Source of the DNA: Bacteroidota bacterium
Lineage (GTDB): Bacteria; Bacteroidota; Bacteroidia; Chitinophagales; Chitinophagaceae
Direction: 5' to 3'
DNA: 64,000 nucleotides
NCBI GenBank assembly: GCA_023409975.1
Contig: JAEYQO010000115.1
Span: forward strand, 26,066 to 90,065
The notes under the pieces were generated by a model, which was not told where the DNA came from, did no database searches, and saw nothing but the letters and a program-made list of their open reading frames with translations. Both the position numbers and the translations under genes were made by a program. This document shows positions 32,634-41,907 of this stretch, in pieces; the stretch's first letter is position 1; each line of letters begins with the position of its first letter.

Positions 32634-33746
32634 ATGCTGCCAAAACCCTATCACGAGCATTTCTACGAGGTTGCACTCTCATTTGTGCCGGAAATCGGTC
32701 CCCGTTCTATCAAGATTCTGATCGCCCATTTAGGCTCTGCTGAAGAAATATTCAGGACCCCTGTCAAAACACTTGCTAAGATCAATGGCATAGGAGAGCT
32801 GAGAGCCAGAGGTTTTGCGAGCCAGGATATCCTGCGCAGAACGGAAACTGAAATCGAGCGCGCGGAGCAGTTGCAGATTGACTTGCTGACGATCAGTCAT
32901 CCAGGATACCCCAAACGGTTTCTGAACTGTGAGGACGCACCGCCGTTACTTTACTTCAAGGGACGAGCCAATCTCAATGCGATCAAGTCGGTGGCGATCA
33001 TCGGTACGCGCAGAAATACTGATTATGGCCAGCGTGCAACAGAAGCACTGGTAGAAGGATTGGCCAGCCAGCCGGACCTTTTGATCGTGAGTGGATTAGC
33101 TGCGGGTATTGATACCATTGCACACCGTTCGAGTCTGAGACATGGCATACCGACAGTTGGCGTCCTTGGGCATGGGGTGGATTCCATTTTTCCCTCCTCG
33201 AATAGAATGCTTGCAGAGGAAATGGTTGCAGACGGTGGACTGCTCTCAGAATTTCCGATAGGTACGAGGGCAGATAGACGGCATTTCCCTATACGCAACA
33301 GGGTTGTGGCGGCTATTTCTGATGTAACAGTATTGGTTGAGAGTGAGGTAAGGGGAGGGGGGATGATCACGGCCTATATGGCTAATAGCTACAACAGGGA
33401 AGTTGCTGCATTTCCGGGAAGGGTGTTTGATAGTAAGTCCGGCGGTCCGAATCGCCTGATCAAAATGAATATCGCTGCATTGATCACGGGTTCAGATGAC
33501 CTGTGTGCATTGATGAACTGGGCTACACACAAGAACGATAACGCGAAGCAGCAGCAACTATTTGTTGCTCTGACGCCTGCAGAAGAAAAGATAGTAGACC
33601 TGCTCCGGGGCAAAGATGGCATTCATGCAGATGACCTGCTGGTGGCCACCGGTTTTAGTAGTTCTCAGTTGGCGGGGGTATTGCTTCAACTGGAAATGAA
33701 CGGGATTATTAAAGTGCTGCCGGGAAAGTTGTACCGGCTGAACTAA
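32634..33746 (+). CDS. dprA: DNA processing protein DprA
   Basis: DprA binds single-stranded DNA and loads RecA during natural transformation. The 370-residue protein has an N-terminal helical region (VPEIGPRSIKILIAHLG). The Rossmann-like DNA_processg_A domain has VAIIGTRRNTDYG, SGLAAGIDTIAHRSSL, GHGVDSIFPSSN and FPIGTRADRRHFPIRNR. A C-terminal winged-helix domain (LLVATGFSSSQLAGVLLQLE) completes it. The ATG at 32634 is chosen; the upstream extension overlaps the divergent lipoprotein gene. Its TAA overlaps the stop of the convergent Smr gene. Confidence 0.94.
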   Translation: MLPKPYHEHFYEVALSFVPEIGPRSIKILIAHLGSAEEIFRTPVKTLAKINGIGELRARGFASQDILRRTETEIERAEQLQIDLLTISHPGYPKRFLNCEDAPPLLYFKGRANLNAIKSVAIIGTRRNTDYGQRATEALVEGLASQPDLLIVSGLAAGIDTIAHRSSLRHGIPTVGVLGHGVDSIFPSSNRMLAEEMVADGGLLSEFPIGTRADRRHFPIRNRVVAAISDVTVLVESEVRGGGMITAYMANSYNREVAAFPGRVFDSKSGGPNRLIKMNIAALITGSDDLCALMNWATHKNDNAKQQQLFVALTPAEEKIVDLLRGKDGIHADDLLVATGFSSSQLAGVLLQLEMNGIIKVLPGKLYRLN

Positions 33747-34750
33747 AGAAAGAAAATCACTTCAGTTGACCCGAAGCCATACCTTCCATGCCATTCATTC
33801 TTAAAAGATCTGACTTCAGGGTAGGTTCTGAGCAATTTGTGTACTGCCTCTTTCAATGCACCTGTGCCGAGGCCATGGATGATGACCAATCTTTCCTGCC
33901 GGTGCATGATAGCAAGATGAAGTTGCCTTTCGAGTGCCCTTAGCTGTATGTCCAGAATTTCACCCGGAGAAAGTTTTTTAAAGTCCTTTATCAACTGGTC
34001 TATATGCAGGTCAATTTCATTGCGGGGAAGGTCGGCAAACGAATGATAGACCTCACGCTGTTTCCTTCCGCCGGGCTGTGGTTTCTGCGATTTAGGGGGT
34101 TCCTTTTCCTCTGGCGGCAACGGGACGAAATCGCTTACCAGCTGGAAACTGAAAGTGGGTTCATTTTTGAGAAGCAGCTCGTTAATCTGATCAAAGAGTT
34201 TCCGGGGTTTTATCTTCAGCAAGCCTTCTTCCGGTTTCTGGCCTTCGTGATCAGCATCTGCCACATGCCATTGAAAGCGGGGCTGATCATTAATCTCTTC
34301 CCAATCGATAGAATGGAGATAGACATTCCCGAAGGAATGTAATTTGCCCTCATGCTGGAACAGGCTGGTCTTTGGGTTACCCACCTCATACCTGAAATCT
34401 ATGGCGACTGGCATTTCATTCAGGAGGTAGACCTTGAGATGATCCACAATGTCCTCCATCTCTTCCACTTTGAATACAGGCATGAAGGAAAGATAGATAC
34501 CCTGTGCGAGTCTCTTTTGCCGCTCCTTCGGTTTTTCTACAGGTAATTGTTCAGGCGCTTCCGTCTTTTTCTTCTGCCGGTTCTTTTCTGTAAACCACTT
34601 CAGATAGGGATGGTCTACCTCATCTTCCCATACAGGGAAGACGACGCCCGCAACCTCCACCTCAATCATATCGTTTGAGATAAAAGCTACAACAGTGCCT
34701 TCTTCACCCGTTCGTTTCAAAAGAATTTTATCACCTACGGAAAACTTCAC
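33743..34750 (-). CDS. Smr-domain protein with N-terminal DUF2027-type region
   Basis: The 335-residue protein starts with an SH3-like segment (VGDKILLKRTGEEGTVVAF). The middle beta-rich domain is typical of Bacteroidota DUF2027 proteins. It ends in a C-terminal Smr domain (EIDLHIDQLI at the start, VIIHGLGTGALKEAVHKLL and RYGFGSTEVIF at the end). Smr domains have nuclease or nucleic-acid-binding activity; this is not a full MutS2. The function is inferred from the domain only. It overlaps the rdgB stop region by four bases, so the two are likely cotranscribed with rdgB first. Confidence 0.88.
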   Translation of the reverse strand: MKFSVGDKILLKRTGEEGTVVAFISNDMIEVEVAGVVFPVWEDEVDHPYLKWFTEKNRQKKKTEAPEQLPVEKPKERQKRLAQGIYLSFMPVFKVEEMEDIVDHLKVYLLNEMPVAIDFRYEVGNPKTSLFQHEGKLHSFGNVYLHSIDWEEINDQPRFQWHVADADHEGQKPEEGLLKIKPRKLFDQINELLLKNEPTFSFQLVSDFVPLPPEEKEPPKSQKPQPGGRKQREVYHSFADLPRNEIDLHIDQLIKDFKKLSPGEILDIQLRALERQLHLAIMHRQERLVIIHGLGTGALKEAVHKLLRTYPEVRSFKNEWHGRYGFGSTEVIFFL

Positions 34751-35331
34751 TTTTTCTCTCCTTGATCTAGGTATTCTATGAGTTTATTAACTGCCTGCGC
34801 CCTGTGGCTCAGGTTCTTCTTTACTTCAGGGGGTAACACGCCAAAGGTTTGATCATATCCTTCAGGAATAAAAAGTGGATCATAACCAAAGCCGCCGGTT
34901 CCTTCGGGTCTTTCGGCGATGGTACCATTGCAGGTGCCTTCAAAATAGCGCTCGCCGTCTTCCGTTACGAGACAGATCACTGCCTGATAATACGCGGAGC
35001 GGTCAGACCTGCCTTTCAGGGATTCCAGGAGTTTTTGATTGTTTTTCATGTCTGAACGCGGTTCGCCCCCGAACATTGCGCTGTGCACACCGGGAGCGCC
35101 ATTCAGTGACCGTACACAAATGCCACTGTCATCTGAGATCGTAGGTATACGACAGAATGCAAATACAGTCTTTGCCTTGTTTGCTGCATTTTCCCTGAAC
35201 GTCTCATAAGGCTCAGGAATTTCACTATTGAAACCGATGTCGTGTAAGGTCAGTACCCTGTAGTTCGGTAGCAGTGCCTGCAACTCCTTAAGTTTTCCCT
35301 GATTATTGGTAGCTATTACAAGCTGTTGCAT
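34747..35331 (-). CDS. rdgB: XTP/dITP pyrophosphatase (RdgB/HAM1)
   Basis: The enzyme removes deaminated purine nucleotides such as dITP and XTP from the pool. The 194-residue protein has the opening ATNNQGKLKELQALL, the catalytic-aspartate region ISDDSGICVRSLNGAPGVHSA, and the closing GFGYDPLFIPEGYDQTF and SHRAQAVNKL. Length and motifs are complete. It lies upstream of the Smr gene and has its own promoter. Confidence 0.95.
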   Translation of the reverse strand: MQQLVIATNNQGKLKELQALLPNYRVLTLHDIGFNSEIPEPYETFRENAANKAKTVFAFCRIPTISDDSGICVRSLNGAPGVHSAMFGGEPRSDMKNNQKLLESLKGRSDRSAYYQAVICLVTEDGERYFEGTCNGTIAERPEGTGGFGYDPLFIPEGYDQTFGVLPPEVKKNLSHRAQAVNKLIEYLDQGEKK

Positions 35332-35335
35332 CCGG

Positions 35336-35343
35336 CAAAGATA
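35336..35343 (-). promoter_or_regulatory. -7 box of rdgB
   Basis: TATCTTTG on the minus strand ends four bases before the ATG. Transcription would start at or next to the start codon, giving a leaderless mRNA. Confidence 0.6.
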
Positions 35344-35366
35344 GTATGTAGCAGTTGCAGGAGGAC

Positions 35367-36029
35367 TTAAACAACCGTTGAGTCTGCCAATTCGAACAAG
35401 TCCTGCAAACTGTAAGTCCGAATACCCTGATGTTCTGACAAAGCTCCTGCGATCATTGCCCGGGCAACTGTAGACCCTTCGATGGGTCTGTACTTTTTGA
35501 GAAAGCCAAGTTTGTTCAGTCCGCTTAGCATTTTATAGCCCCATTCTTCACCGGTTCTCGATTTCTCCCGTTTGCCTACGAGCAGGGAGGGCTGCAGGAT
35601 AGCGATACTTTTAAACGGAAGCTTTCTGACAGCCACTTCGAGTTCGCCTTTCATTCTTGGGTAAAAGATAGCAGCATTGGGGTTGGCACCGGAAGAGGAC
35701 ACCAGCACATAGGAGGGAACCCCATTGGAGGCAGCGGCCTTTGCGACCTCATATTGATAGGTGAAATCCACTTTATATTGTGCGTCCTTTCCGCCTGCCT
35801 GCCGGAGCGTTGTTCCCAGGGCGGAGAACAGGACATCGCCCTCAATTAAGTGCTGCCATTCGTCTGGTTTATCAAAGTTGATGATCTGTTCCTGCAGCTT
35901 TTCGTGTTTGCGACCTGAAGTCCGTCTTACCAGGGAAACAATCTGATGAAACCGGGGGTCACTGATCAGAATATCAACTAAATGTCGTCCCACCAGTCCG
36001 GTTCCTCCTATCACTATTGCTTTTTTCAT
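35367..36029 (-). CDS. NAD(P)-binding oxidoreductase of the SDR/HTATIP2 type
   Basis: The 220-residue protein begins MKKAIVIGGTGLVGRHLVDIL, a Rossmann dinucleotide-binding motif. It contains DVLFSALGTTLRQAGG and YVLVSSSGANPNAAIFYPRMKGELE, as in HTATIP2/TIP30-like atypical SDR proteins. The substrate is unknown. The ATG at 36029 is chosen. A 28-codon extension upstream overlaps the preceding gene's end and lacks family-like sequence. It stands alone on the minus strand. Confidence 0.85.
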   Translation of the reverse strand: MKKAIVIGGTGLVGRHLVDILISDPRFHQIVSLVRRTSGRKHEKLQEQIINFDKPDEWQHLIEGDVLFSALGTTLRQAGGKDAQYKVDFTYQYEVAKAAASNGVPSYVLVSSSGANPNAAIFYPRMKGELEVAVRKLPFKSIAILQPSLLVGKREKSRTGEEWGYKMLSGLNKLGFLKKYRPIEGSTVARAMIAGALSEHQGIRTYSLQDLFELADSTVV

Positions 36030-36087
36030 TTTTTGGAACTTTGAATATGCTTTACAGGTCCAGCACCGGATAGTGCGGGGAAGATAC

Positions 36088-36417
36088 TCATAAAACGGGC
36101 TCTTCCGCAGCATTTACGGTTGTCAGAAACTCCTCAAGGTTTTGATAGGTGTACCAATCCTTATCCTTTTTAACCTTTGATATCACCACCACATCGTAAT
36201 CGTAACCGGCATAAAATTCCATCGCCTGGTTACAGTCGCGATAATCCTTGTATTCATAAAGAAGAATAAGCTTATTGATGGGATCGTATGGGGCGATAGT
36301 GACACATTCCACAATAGATTCGTAGGTGCCGTCCTGTAAAAAGCGTTTGCCGGCAAGATGCTCGTAAGCTTTACAACGAGTTTCAGCTTCTTCTCTTGAT
36401 AAAGGTTTTACAGGCAT
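36088..36417 (-). CDS. Hypothetical protein, 109 residues
   Basis: The protein starts MPVKPLSREEAETRCKAYEH and contains ECVTIAPYDPINKLILLYEY and GYDYDVVVISKVKKD. This is an ordinary soluble alpha/beta composition with no signal peptide. No family was recognised. An ATG three codons upstream is also possible. The downstream SDR gene follows after 58 bases, so cotranscription is possible. The function is unknown. Confidence 0.6.
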   Translation of the reverse strand: MPVKPLSREEAETRCKAYEHLAGKRFLQDGTYESIVECVTIAPYDPINKLILLYEYKDYRDCNQAMEFYAGYDYDVVVISKVKKDKDWYTYQNLEEFLTTVNAAEEPVL

Positions 36418-36534
36418 ATCTAACAATCCTCAAACTGCAAGCCAGTTTTTGTGAAAGCCTTAAAAATCAGGCCTGGCACCCCTGTAACTCTGTATAATTT
36501 TGTATTTTGAAAAATCTGTTTGTAATTTGACTGC

Positions 36535-36723
36535 ATGAATCGTAACACTACACTCCTGATATTTCTGATATTGCTTTCTGGTATTATTGTCGGGTCATCC
36601 TGCAACCGAAAGGCAGCATTTCCACGCGATCCCTATCGTGGGAGTACGCTGAACAAGAATTCTCATCCGCCAAAGCATGCAAAGGCCAAGGATTCCAAAA
36701 TGTACAGGAGTAACAGGAAGTAG
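36535..36723 (+). CDS. Small putative lipoprotein, 62 residues
   Basis: An ATG-started frame encodes a lipoprotein signal (LLIFLILLSGIIVGSSC) and a short, strongly basic mature part (RDPYRGSTLNKNSH, KHAKAKDSKMYRSNRK). This type of small basic lipoprotein is common in Bacteroidota but has no assigned function. A TAATTTG just upstream resembles a -7 box with one base missing. It ends one base before the convergent recG stop. Confidence 0.6.
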   Translation: MNRNTTLLIFLILLSGIIVGSSCNRKAAFPRDPYRGSTLNKNSHPPKHAKAKDSKMYRSNRK

Positions 36724-36724
36724 T

Positions 36725-38794
36725 CTAGCTGATCTTACTCCATTCGCTGCGATCTGCATCCCGGAAAAGGACTGATCTCAGGCGTTGGTGGGCAGGGGCC
36801 GTAAGCCAGGGGTCTTCCTGAATAAGTTCCTGGGCTGCCTGTCGTGTTTGCTCGAGAATGGAGATGTCTGTGGTGATATCGGCAATTTTGAATTTCGTTA
36901 TGCCGCTTTGTCGGGTTCCGTAGATATCTCCCGGTCCCCTCATAGCCAGATCCTGTTCCGCAATGAGAAACCCATTTGCTGTGGAAGTCATGATCTGCAT
37001 TCTTTGTTCGCTTTCCTTTGAAAGCTTGTTCCCGGTGAGCAGAATACAATAAGATTGTTCTGAACCACGGCCAACGCGCCCCCTCAGCTGGTGAAGCTGT
37101 GAAAGCCCAAACCGTTCTGCGCTTTCTATAACCATGACACTGGCATTGGGTACATTAACACCTACTTCTATTACTGTCGTGGCTACCAATACCTGCGCAT
37201 CCCCCTGCACAAACCGATTCATATTCCTTTCCCTCTCCCCCTGTTCCTGTCGGCCATGGACCATGGCGACGCGGTATCGGTGGTCGGGAAACCAGATACG
37301 GACCTGTTCATAGCCAGCCATCAGGCTTTCATAGTCGAGCTTTTCAGATTCCTCTATTAAAGGATAGACGATATATGCCTGTCTTCCTTTGTCGATTTCA
37401 CTTCTTACAAATTCCATAACCCGCGACCTGTTCATCTCATTCCTGTGCACTGTTCTTATTTCCTGGCGGCCGGGCGGCAATTCATCGATAACGGAAACGT
37501 CGAGGTCGCCGTAGAGTGTCATGGCGAGTGTTCTGGGGATGGGGGTCGCAGTCATCACCAGAACATGGGGGGCTTTATCATTCTTTTGCCAGAGCCGCGC
37601 CCTTTGCCCAACACCGAATCTATGTTGTTCATCGATCACTGCCAGTCCCAGATTCTGAAACTGCACACTATCTTCGATGAGGGCGTGGGTGCCGACAACG
37701 AGTGGAATACTGCCATCTGCCAGGCCGGCAAGTATCAGCTTACGATCCTTTCCTTTGATGCTACCTGTCAGGAGCGCTACCCGGATGCCCATTGGTTCCA
37801 GCAGGTCTCTGATACTGATGAAATGCTGTTGAGCCAGAATTTCCGTGGGAGCCATGAGGCAGGCCTGAAATGAAGTTCCGTCGTCCGATTGATTGTCTAG
37901 CGCCAGAAGCATCGACATTACGGCAACGATCGTTTTCCCTGATCCGACATCTCCCTGTACCAACCGGTTCATTTGTTTACCACCTGCTGTATCTACACGA
38001 ATTTCTTTGAGGACCCGCTTTTGTGCATTTGTCAGCTGGAATGGCAGGTGGTTCTCGAAGAAATCATGAAACCGGGCACCTACCTGAGCGAATTTGTACC
38101 CTGGTTGGATGGTATGTTTTAAACGGATCTGAGCGATTTTAAGCTGACTGGCAAAGAGCTCCTCCCATTTAAGGCGGTAGCGGGCTGCCTGGAGTTGCTC
38201 ATCGTTCTCGGGGAAATGGATCCATCGCAAAGCCTGGTACCGACTACAGAGCCTGTATTTGCTAATGATGGGAGCTGGCAGGAATTCGGGGAGGTCACCC
38301 GTTCCCAGTTTTTCCATCAGGCTTTGAGTCAGCTTTGCAATCGATCTGTTTGTTAGGCCTCTATTTTTCAGTTTTTCAGTAGTAGAGTAAACAGGCTGCA
38401 GGCCAGCGATCCAGGTTTCTGAATTTACGGGGTCGATATCCGGATGGGCTATATTCGTAAGGCCGTTGAAAAAGCTCACCTTGCCGTAGACAATATATTT
38501 CTGATTGGGTTTCAGTGATTGTTTTAGTCTGTCAGCACCCTGAAACCATATTAATTCAATTCTGCCGGTTTCGTCGAAAAGGGTTGCTACCAGCCTTTTC
38601 TTTCTCCCCATACCTTCCAATTCCAGATTGATCAGTGTTCCGACCAGCTGAACCGAGTCCGTGGTTGGTGTGATTGATGCGATGGTATTGAACCGGGTTC
38701 TGTCAAAATACCTGAAAGGGTAGTGGTGTAGCAGGTCATCGAAAGTGGCGATATCCAGTTCTTTGCGTAGCAAGTCTCCTCTTTGAGGGCCCAC
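36725..38794 (-). CDS. recG: ATP-dependent DNA helicase RecG
   Basis: RecG remodels stalled replication forks and branch-migrates Holliday junctions. The protein has the wedge (OB) domain, Walker A LVQGDVGSGKTIVAV, the DEQH box VIDEQHRFGVGQR, TATPIPRTLAMTLYGD, and C-terminal motifs VATTVIEVGVNVPNA and QLRGRVGRG. The GTG at 38794 is the first canonical start. However, the family-typical N-terminus ILETSIEFLKGVGPQR lies in frame upstream. There the best position for the initiator is an ATC at 38845 (or 38848), directly after a promoter box and a TAA. The real protein is likely about 17 residues longer. Confidence 0.95.
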   Translation of the reverse strand: MGPQRGDLLRKELDIATFDDLLHHYPFRYFDRTRFNTIASITPTTDSVQLVGTLINLELEGMGRKKRLVATLFDETGRIELIWFQGADRLKQSLKPNQKYIVYGKVSFFNGLTNIAHPDIDPVNSETWIAGLQPVYSTTEKLKNRGLTNRSIAKLTQSLMEKLGTGDLPEFLPAPIISKYRLCSRYQALRWIHFPENDEQLQAARYRLKWEELFASQLKIAQIRLKHTIQPGYKFAQVGARFHDFFENHLPFQLTNAQKRVLKEIRVDTAGGKQMNRLVQGDVGSGKTIVAVMSMLLALDNQSDDGTSFQACLMAPTEILAQQHFISIRDLLEPMGIRVALLTGSIKGKDRKLILAGLADGSIPLVVGTHALIEDSVQFQNLGLAVIDEQHRFGVGQRARLWQKNDKAPHVLVMTATPIPRTLAMTLYGDLDVSVIDELPPGRQEIRTVHRNEMNRSRVMEFVRSEIDKGRQAYIVYPLIEESEKLDYESLMAGYEQVRIWFPDHRYRVAMVHGRQEQGERERNMNRFVQGDAQVLVATTVIEVGVNVPNASVMVIESAERFGLSQLHQLRGRVGRGSEQSYCILLTGNKLSKESEQRMQIMTSTANGFLIAEQDLAMRGPGDIYGTRQSGITKFKIADITTDISILEQTRQAAQELIQEDPWLTAPAHQRLRSVLFRDADRSEWSKIS

Positions 38795-38861
38795 CCCTTT
38801 CAGAAACTCAATGGAAGTTTCCAGTATGTCGTTCGTCTGGCTGATGATAGTGCTTTACAAA

Positions 38862-38869
38862 CAAAAATA
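38862..38869 (-). promoter_or_regulatory. -7 box of recG
   Basis: The minus strand carries TATTTTTG (TAnnTTTG). The predicted transcript starts around 38855, seven to ten bases before the ATC pair that seems to be the recG start. Confidence 0.6.
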
Positions 38870-39002
38870 GTGAAACGACAGTGAGCTATACATGTAAATT
38901 GCGCTCCGGGCGGATTCAAGTGATTCTCTGGTAATCAATTATAACAGCGATCCGAAAACCTGATTCTTACAACCTATTTTTACATAATCCATCACCTTCC
39001 AG

Positions 39003-41078
39003 ATGCGTCGACATATGAGGAGAAATTTACGGTTGCTATTGTTGCTGTTGGTTCTTATTACTGCTTCAGAGCGAGTGAGTGCCGGAGGTGAAGTCTGCCT
39101 GCTTCAGGAAATTCCGATGGAGCAAAAGCTCAGTCAGGCGAGTCTGGTTTTTGAGGGAAGCGTTTTACAGCAGACATCATTCTGGAATGAGAATAGAACA
39201 ATGATTTTTACGCTTCATGAGATTCAGGTACTCAAACTGTTTAAAGGAGAGGTGACAGGCAAAACTGTAGCAGTGATCACTGAGGGTGGTACGGTAGGGA
39301 GCAGCCGGATCGAACACTCAGCAACCCTTCAACTTTATGCGGGTCAGAAGGGAACCTTTTTTTGTGTCCCCAATAATTTTAAAGGTATATCTGCAGCAGG
39401 AGCCTATGAGGTTTTCGGTAGTATGCAGGGGTTTGTGGGCTACGATCTTAAGACGGGGGAAGCACGAGGACCCTTTGAGCATTTCAAATCTTTTGGAGAA
39501 TGGAGACATCAATTGACTTCCGCTACTGGTCAATCCTACAGAGTGATCTCCGAGGATACTGAGGTTGCAACTGCGGAGATGAGCGGTCCTGAGTATAAAA
39601 CCACAGCACAGCCCACGATAACGAGTTTCACCCCGGCGCAGGTAACCGGCGGGACTGGTACCCTCCTTACCATAAACGGCAATAACTTCGGGGCGATACA
39701 GGGCACAGGTTATGTAGCGTTTCCGAATGCCAACGACGGAGGAGCAACATACGTTCGTCCGGTAGCTTCTGATTATCTCTTGTGGTCGGACAACCAGATT
39801 GTGCTTCGTGTCCCATCGAACGTAGTGAGCACTCCAGGTGTTGCCGGTAGCGGTAACATCAGGGTTACGAACAATGATCCTGCTACTGCAATAAGTACGA
39901 CGCCGCTCACGATTATCTATACCCATACAAATATCAATGATAATTTAATCGCAGAAGAGCCTGATCTTGTCGATGATGATAATTCGGGAGGTTACACGCT
40001 TCAGTTTGGTCCTAACTTCTCTGGAAACACAGCAGCTATAACGGCCTTTACCAATGCATTAGATAGTTGGTGTCCCACCTTCATGAACTGGAAAGTTGGG
40101 AATCCTACAAATGTGAATGTTGCAGCCAATGATGGTGTCAATGTAGTACGTTTTGACGTAGGGTCGGAGTTGCCCGCAGGTACGGCAGGTAGACTTACAA
40201 GTTACTACACTGGGTGCGGACCTGTTGGCGGACCCTATGAATGGTCCGTCTCAGAGATGGATATTGTATTTGATGATGCGGCTAACTGGAACTTCGGACC
40301 AGCCCCACCGGCTTTTACAGAATATGATTTTGAATCTGTGGTTTTGCATGAGCTTGGACATGGATTACAACTCAATCATGTGATCGATCCCTCAAATGTG
40401 ATGCATTACAATATTCTCAATGGTCAGATGAAAAGGACGCTCAGTGTGGATGATATTACAGGAGGTCTATATGTGGTTACGAAGAGCACCTTGCCGAATA
40501 CATGCGGAGCGGGTCCGATGACTGTGCTAAACTGTGTTTTGCCCGTGCGCCTTTTAGAGTTTGAAGGCAGGTACGCTGAGGGAGAGGGGGCTGTTCTGAA
40601 TTGGGAAGTGACGGATGAAGGGAATATTGAGGGATATCATATTGAAAGAAGTATTGACGGGGCATTATTCGAGGAGCTTCACCTGGAACCAGCAGGATCG
40701 GGATCCGGGGGAAGGCAATACAGCTATACTGATGCGGCATTCAGGGACCCATCCTTCTACCGTCTCAGGATACTTGATCGCAACGGAACAGACACTTATT
40801 CAAATATCATCACAGTACGAATAGCAGGAATTCCGGAGATTCAGATATTTCCTAATCCTGTGAAACATACCATTACACTGAGATCTACCCATCCGCTGAA
40901 CGAGGGCGTTTTCGAAGCCTGGGGCATGGACGGCAAGAAAGTGTTTCAACAAAAGCTAGGTGTTCAAAAAGGAACCTCTGAGATGGTGATCTTTGTTTCG
41001 AGACTTGCTCCTGGTCTGTATTTTTACAGGCTGACTACAGGCGACGGGGAACGGAAAGGAAAATTTGTAAAACAATAG
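39003..41078 (+). CDS. Secreted matrixin-like zinc metalloprotease with IPT/TIG domain and T9SS sorting domain
   Basis: The 691-residue protein has a signal peptide (about residues 1-27) and an N-terminal domain of about 170 residues. An IPT/TIG beta-sandwich (about 203-306, TITSFTPAQVTGGTGTLLTI) follows. The metalloprotease domain has the zinc site HELGHGLQLNH (449-459) and Met-turn NVMHYN (Met467), as in matrixins and related metzincins. After a cysteine-containing linker there is an FN3-like segment (VLNWEVTDEGNIEGYHIERS) and a T9SS type A sorting domain (IQIFPNPVKHTITLRS to LAPGLYFYRL). It probably digests extracellular protein or processes surface proteins. A TATTTTTA at 38975-38982 may be a weak -7 box. 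Confidence 0.9.
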   Translation: MRRHMRRNLRLLLLLLVLITASERVSAGGEVCLLQEIPMEQKLSQASLVFEGSVLQQTSFWNENRTMIFTLHEIQVLKLFKGEVTGKTVAVITEGGTVGSSRIEHSATLQLYAGQKGTFFCVPNNFKGISAAGAYEVFGSMQGFVGYDLKTGEARGPFEHFKSFGEWRHQLTSATGQSYRVISEDTEVATAEMSGPEYKTTAQPTITSFTPAQVTGGTGTLLTINGNNFGAIQGTGYVAFPNANDGGATYVRPVASDYLLWSDNQIVLRVPSNVVSTPGVAGSGNIRVTNNDPATAISTTPLTIIYTHTNINDNLIAEEPDLVDDDNSGGYTLQFGPNFSGNTAAITAFTNALDSWCPTFMNWKVGNPTNVNVAANDGVNVVRFDVGSELPAGTAGRLTSYYTGCGPVGGPYEWSVSEMDIVFDDAANWNFGPAPPAFTEYDFESVVLHELGHGLQLNHVIDPSNVMHYNILNGQMKRTLSVDDITGGLYVVTKSTLPNTCGAGPMTVLNCVLPVRLLEFEGRYAEGEGAVLNWEVTDEGNIEGYHIERSIDGALFEELHLEPAGSGSGGRQYSYTDAAFRDPSFYRLRILDRNGTDTYSNIITVRIAGIPEIQIFPNPVKHTITLRSTHPLNEGVFEAWGMDGKKVFQQKLGVQKGTSEMVIFVSRLAPGLYFYRLTTGDGERKGKFVKQ

Positions 41079-41137
41079 GAAAAATAATAAGTTGTAGGCT
41101 GGTACGATAATATTAATAACAACAAAAAACACTAAAA

Positions 41138-41443
41138 ATGGATGTGATCATACAGTCGTTAGGATTTAAAGCTGGTCCCGATCTGGAGGCCTTTGTAAGG
41201 GAAAAGGTTCAGAAACTGGGAGGGAAATCAGACAAAATAGTGAATGCAGAAGTCACGCTGTTTCATGGGTCTGAGAGAGATCCTGAGAATCAGATTTGTG
41301 AGATAAGACTGGGTGTGCCAGGTAACGATCTGTTCGTGAAGAAAAGTGCTGCGACTTTCGAACTTGCCATTGTTGATTCTGTGAATACAATTCAGGAACA
41401 ACTGGTTAAGGCGAAAGCAAAGATGAACGATCGCAGACCTTAA
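41138..41443 (+). CDS. hpf: Ribosome hibernation-promoting factor, HPF/RaiA family
   Basis: The 101-residue protein has the S30AE fold pattern: MDVIIQSLGFKAGPDLEAFV, KVQKLGGKSDKIVNAEVTLF and a final helix SVNTIQEQLVKAKAKM. It lacks the long C-terminal dimerisation domain, so it is the short form. Family members bind the 30S A and P sites and protect idle ribosomes. It is monocistronic between the metalloprotease and a hairpin. Confidence 0.85.
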   Translation: MDVIIQSLGFKAGPDLEAFVREKVQKLGGKSDKIVNAEVTLFHGSERDPENQICEIRLGVPGNDLFVKKSAATFELAIVDSVNTIQEQLVKAKAKMNDRRP

Positions 41444-41463
41444 GTAAAACGGGTAATCAACAG

Positions 41464-41496
41464 TCGGGAAGTGAGTCGGGTACTTGCTTCCCGATT
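41464..41496. terminator. Hairpin between convergent hpf and exbD genes
   Basis: Arms TCGGGAAG and CTTCCCGA with a 15-base loop are followed by ATTTC. A plausible terminator in both directions, but the T-tract is weak. Confidence 0.55.
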
Positions 41497-41497
41497 T

Positions 41498-41899
41498 CTA
41501 TTTACTGTTATCTACAGCCATGACTGTTCTGAGCTGCAATCTTTTCGCGGCGTACATCACTGCATAAATGCTTTCGGCGTTAGCTTTCCGATCGGGGTTG
41601 ATGACCACCGTAGGTTCTGCATCCTCTGACTTTGCAACAATGCGTTGTATTGCAGACTGAAGAGAATCCGTTGAAACCCGGGTAGTGCCAACGAAGAATT
41701 GCTGAGTGGAATCGATTGATACAACTACTGTTTGCCTGGCTTTGGTATCGCTTTCTCCCCTTGGCGTCATCACTTTAACGACGTTGGGATTGGCGAGGGT
41801 AGAGATGATCAAAAAGAACAGTAACAGAATGAACAGGATATCATTCAGGGCAGAGGTATGTGTTTCAGGCTTTTCTCTCAGCTTGGTTCTTAAATTCAT
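41498..41899 (-). CDS. ExbD/TolR-family biopolymer transport protein
   Basis: The 133-residue protein has a short cytoplasmic N-terminus and one membrane helix with the key aspartate (ALNDILFILLLFFLIISTLA). Its periplasmic domain has QTVVVSIDSTQQFFVGTTRV and ends with RLQLRTVMAVDNSK. It forms a proton-driven motor complex with the ExbB/TolQ protein encoded 8 bases upstream. The complex energises TonB-dependent receptors or Tol-Pal functions. Confidence 0.9.
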   Translation of the reverse strand: MNLRTKLREKPETHTSALNDILFILLLFFLIISTLANPNVVKVMTPRGESDTKARQTVVVSIDSTQQFFVGTTRVSTDSLQSAIQRIVAKSEDAEPTVVINPDRKANAESIYAVMYAAKRLQLRTVMAVDNSK

Positions 41900-41907
41900 C
41901 AGTCTGC

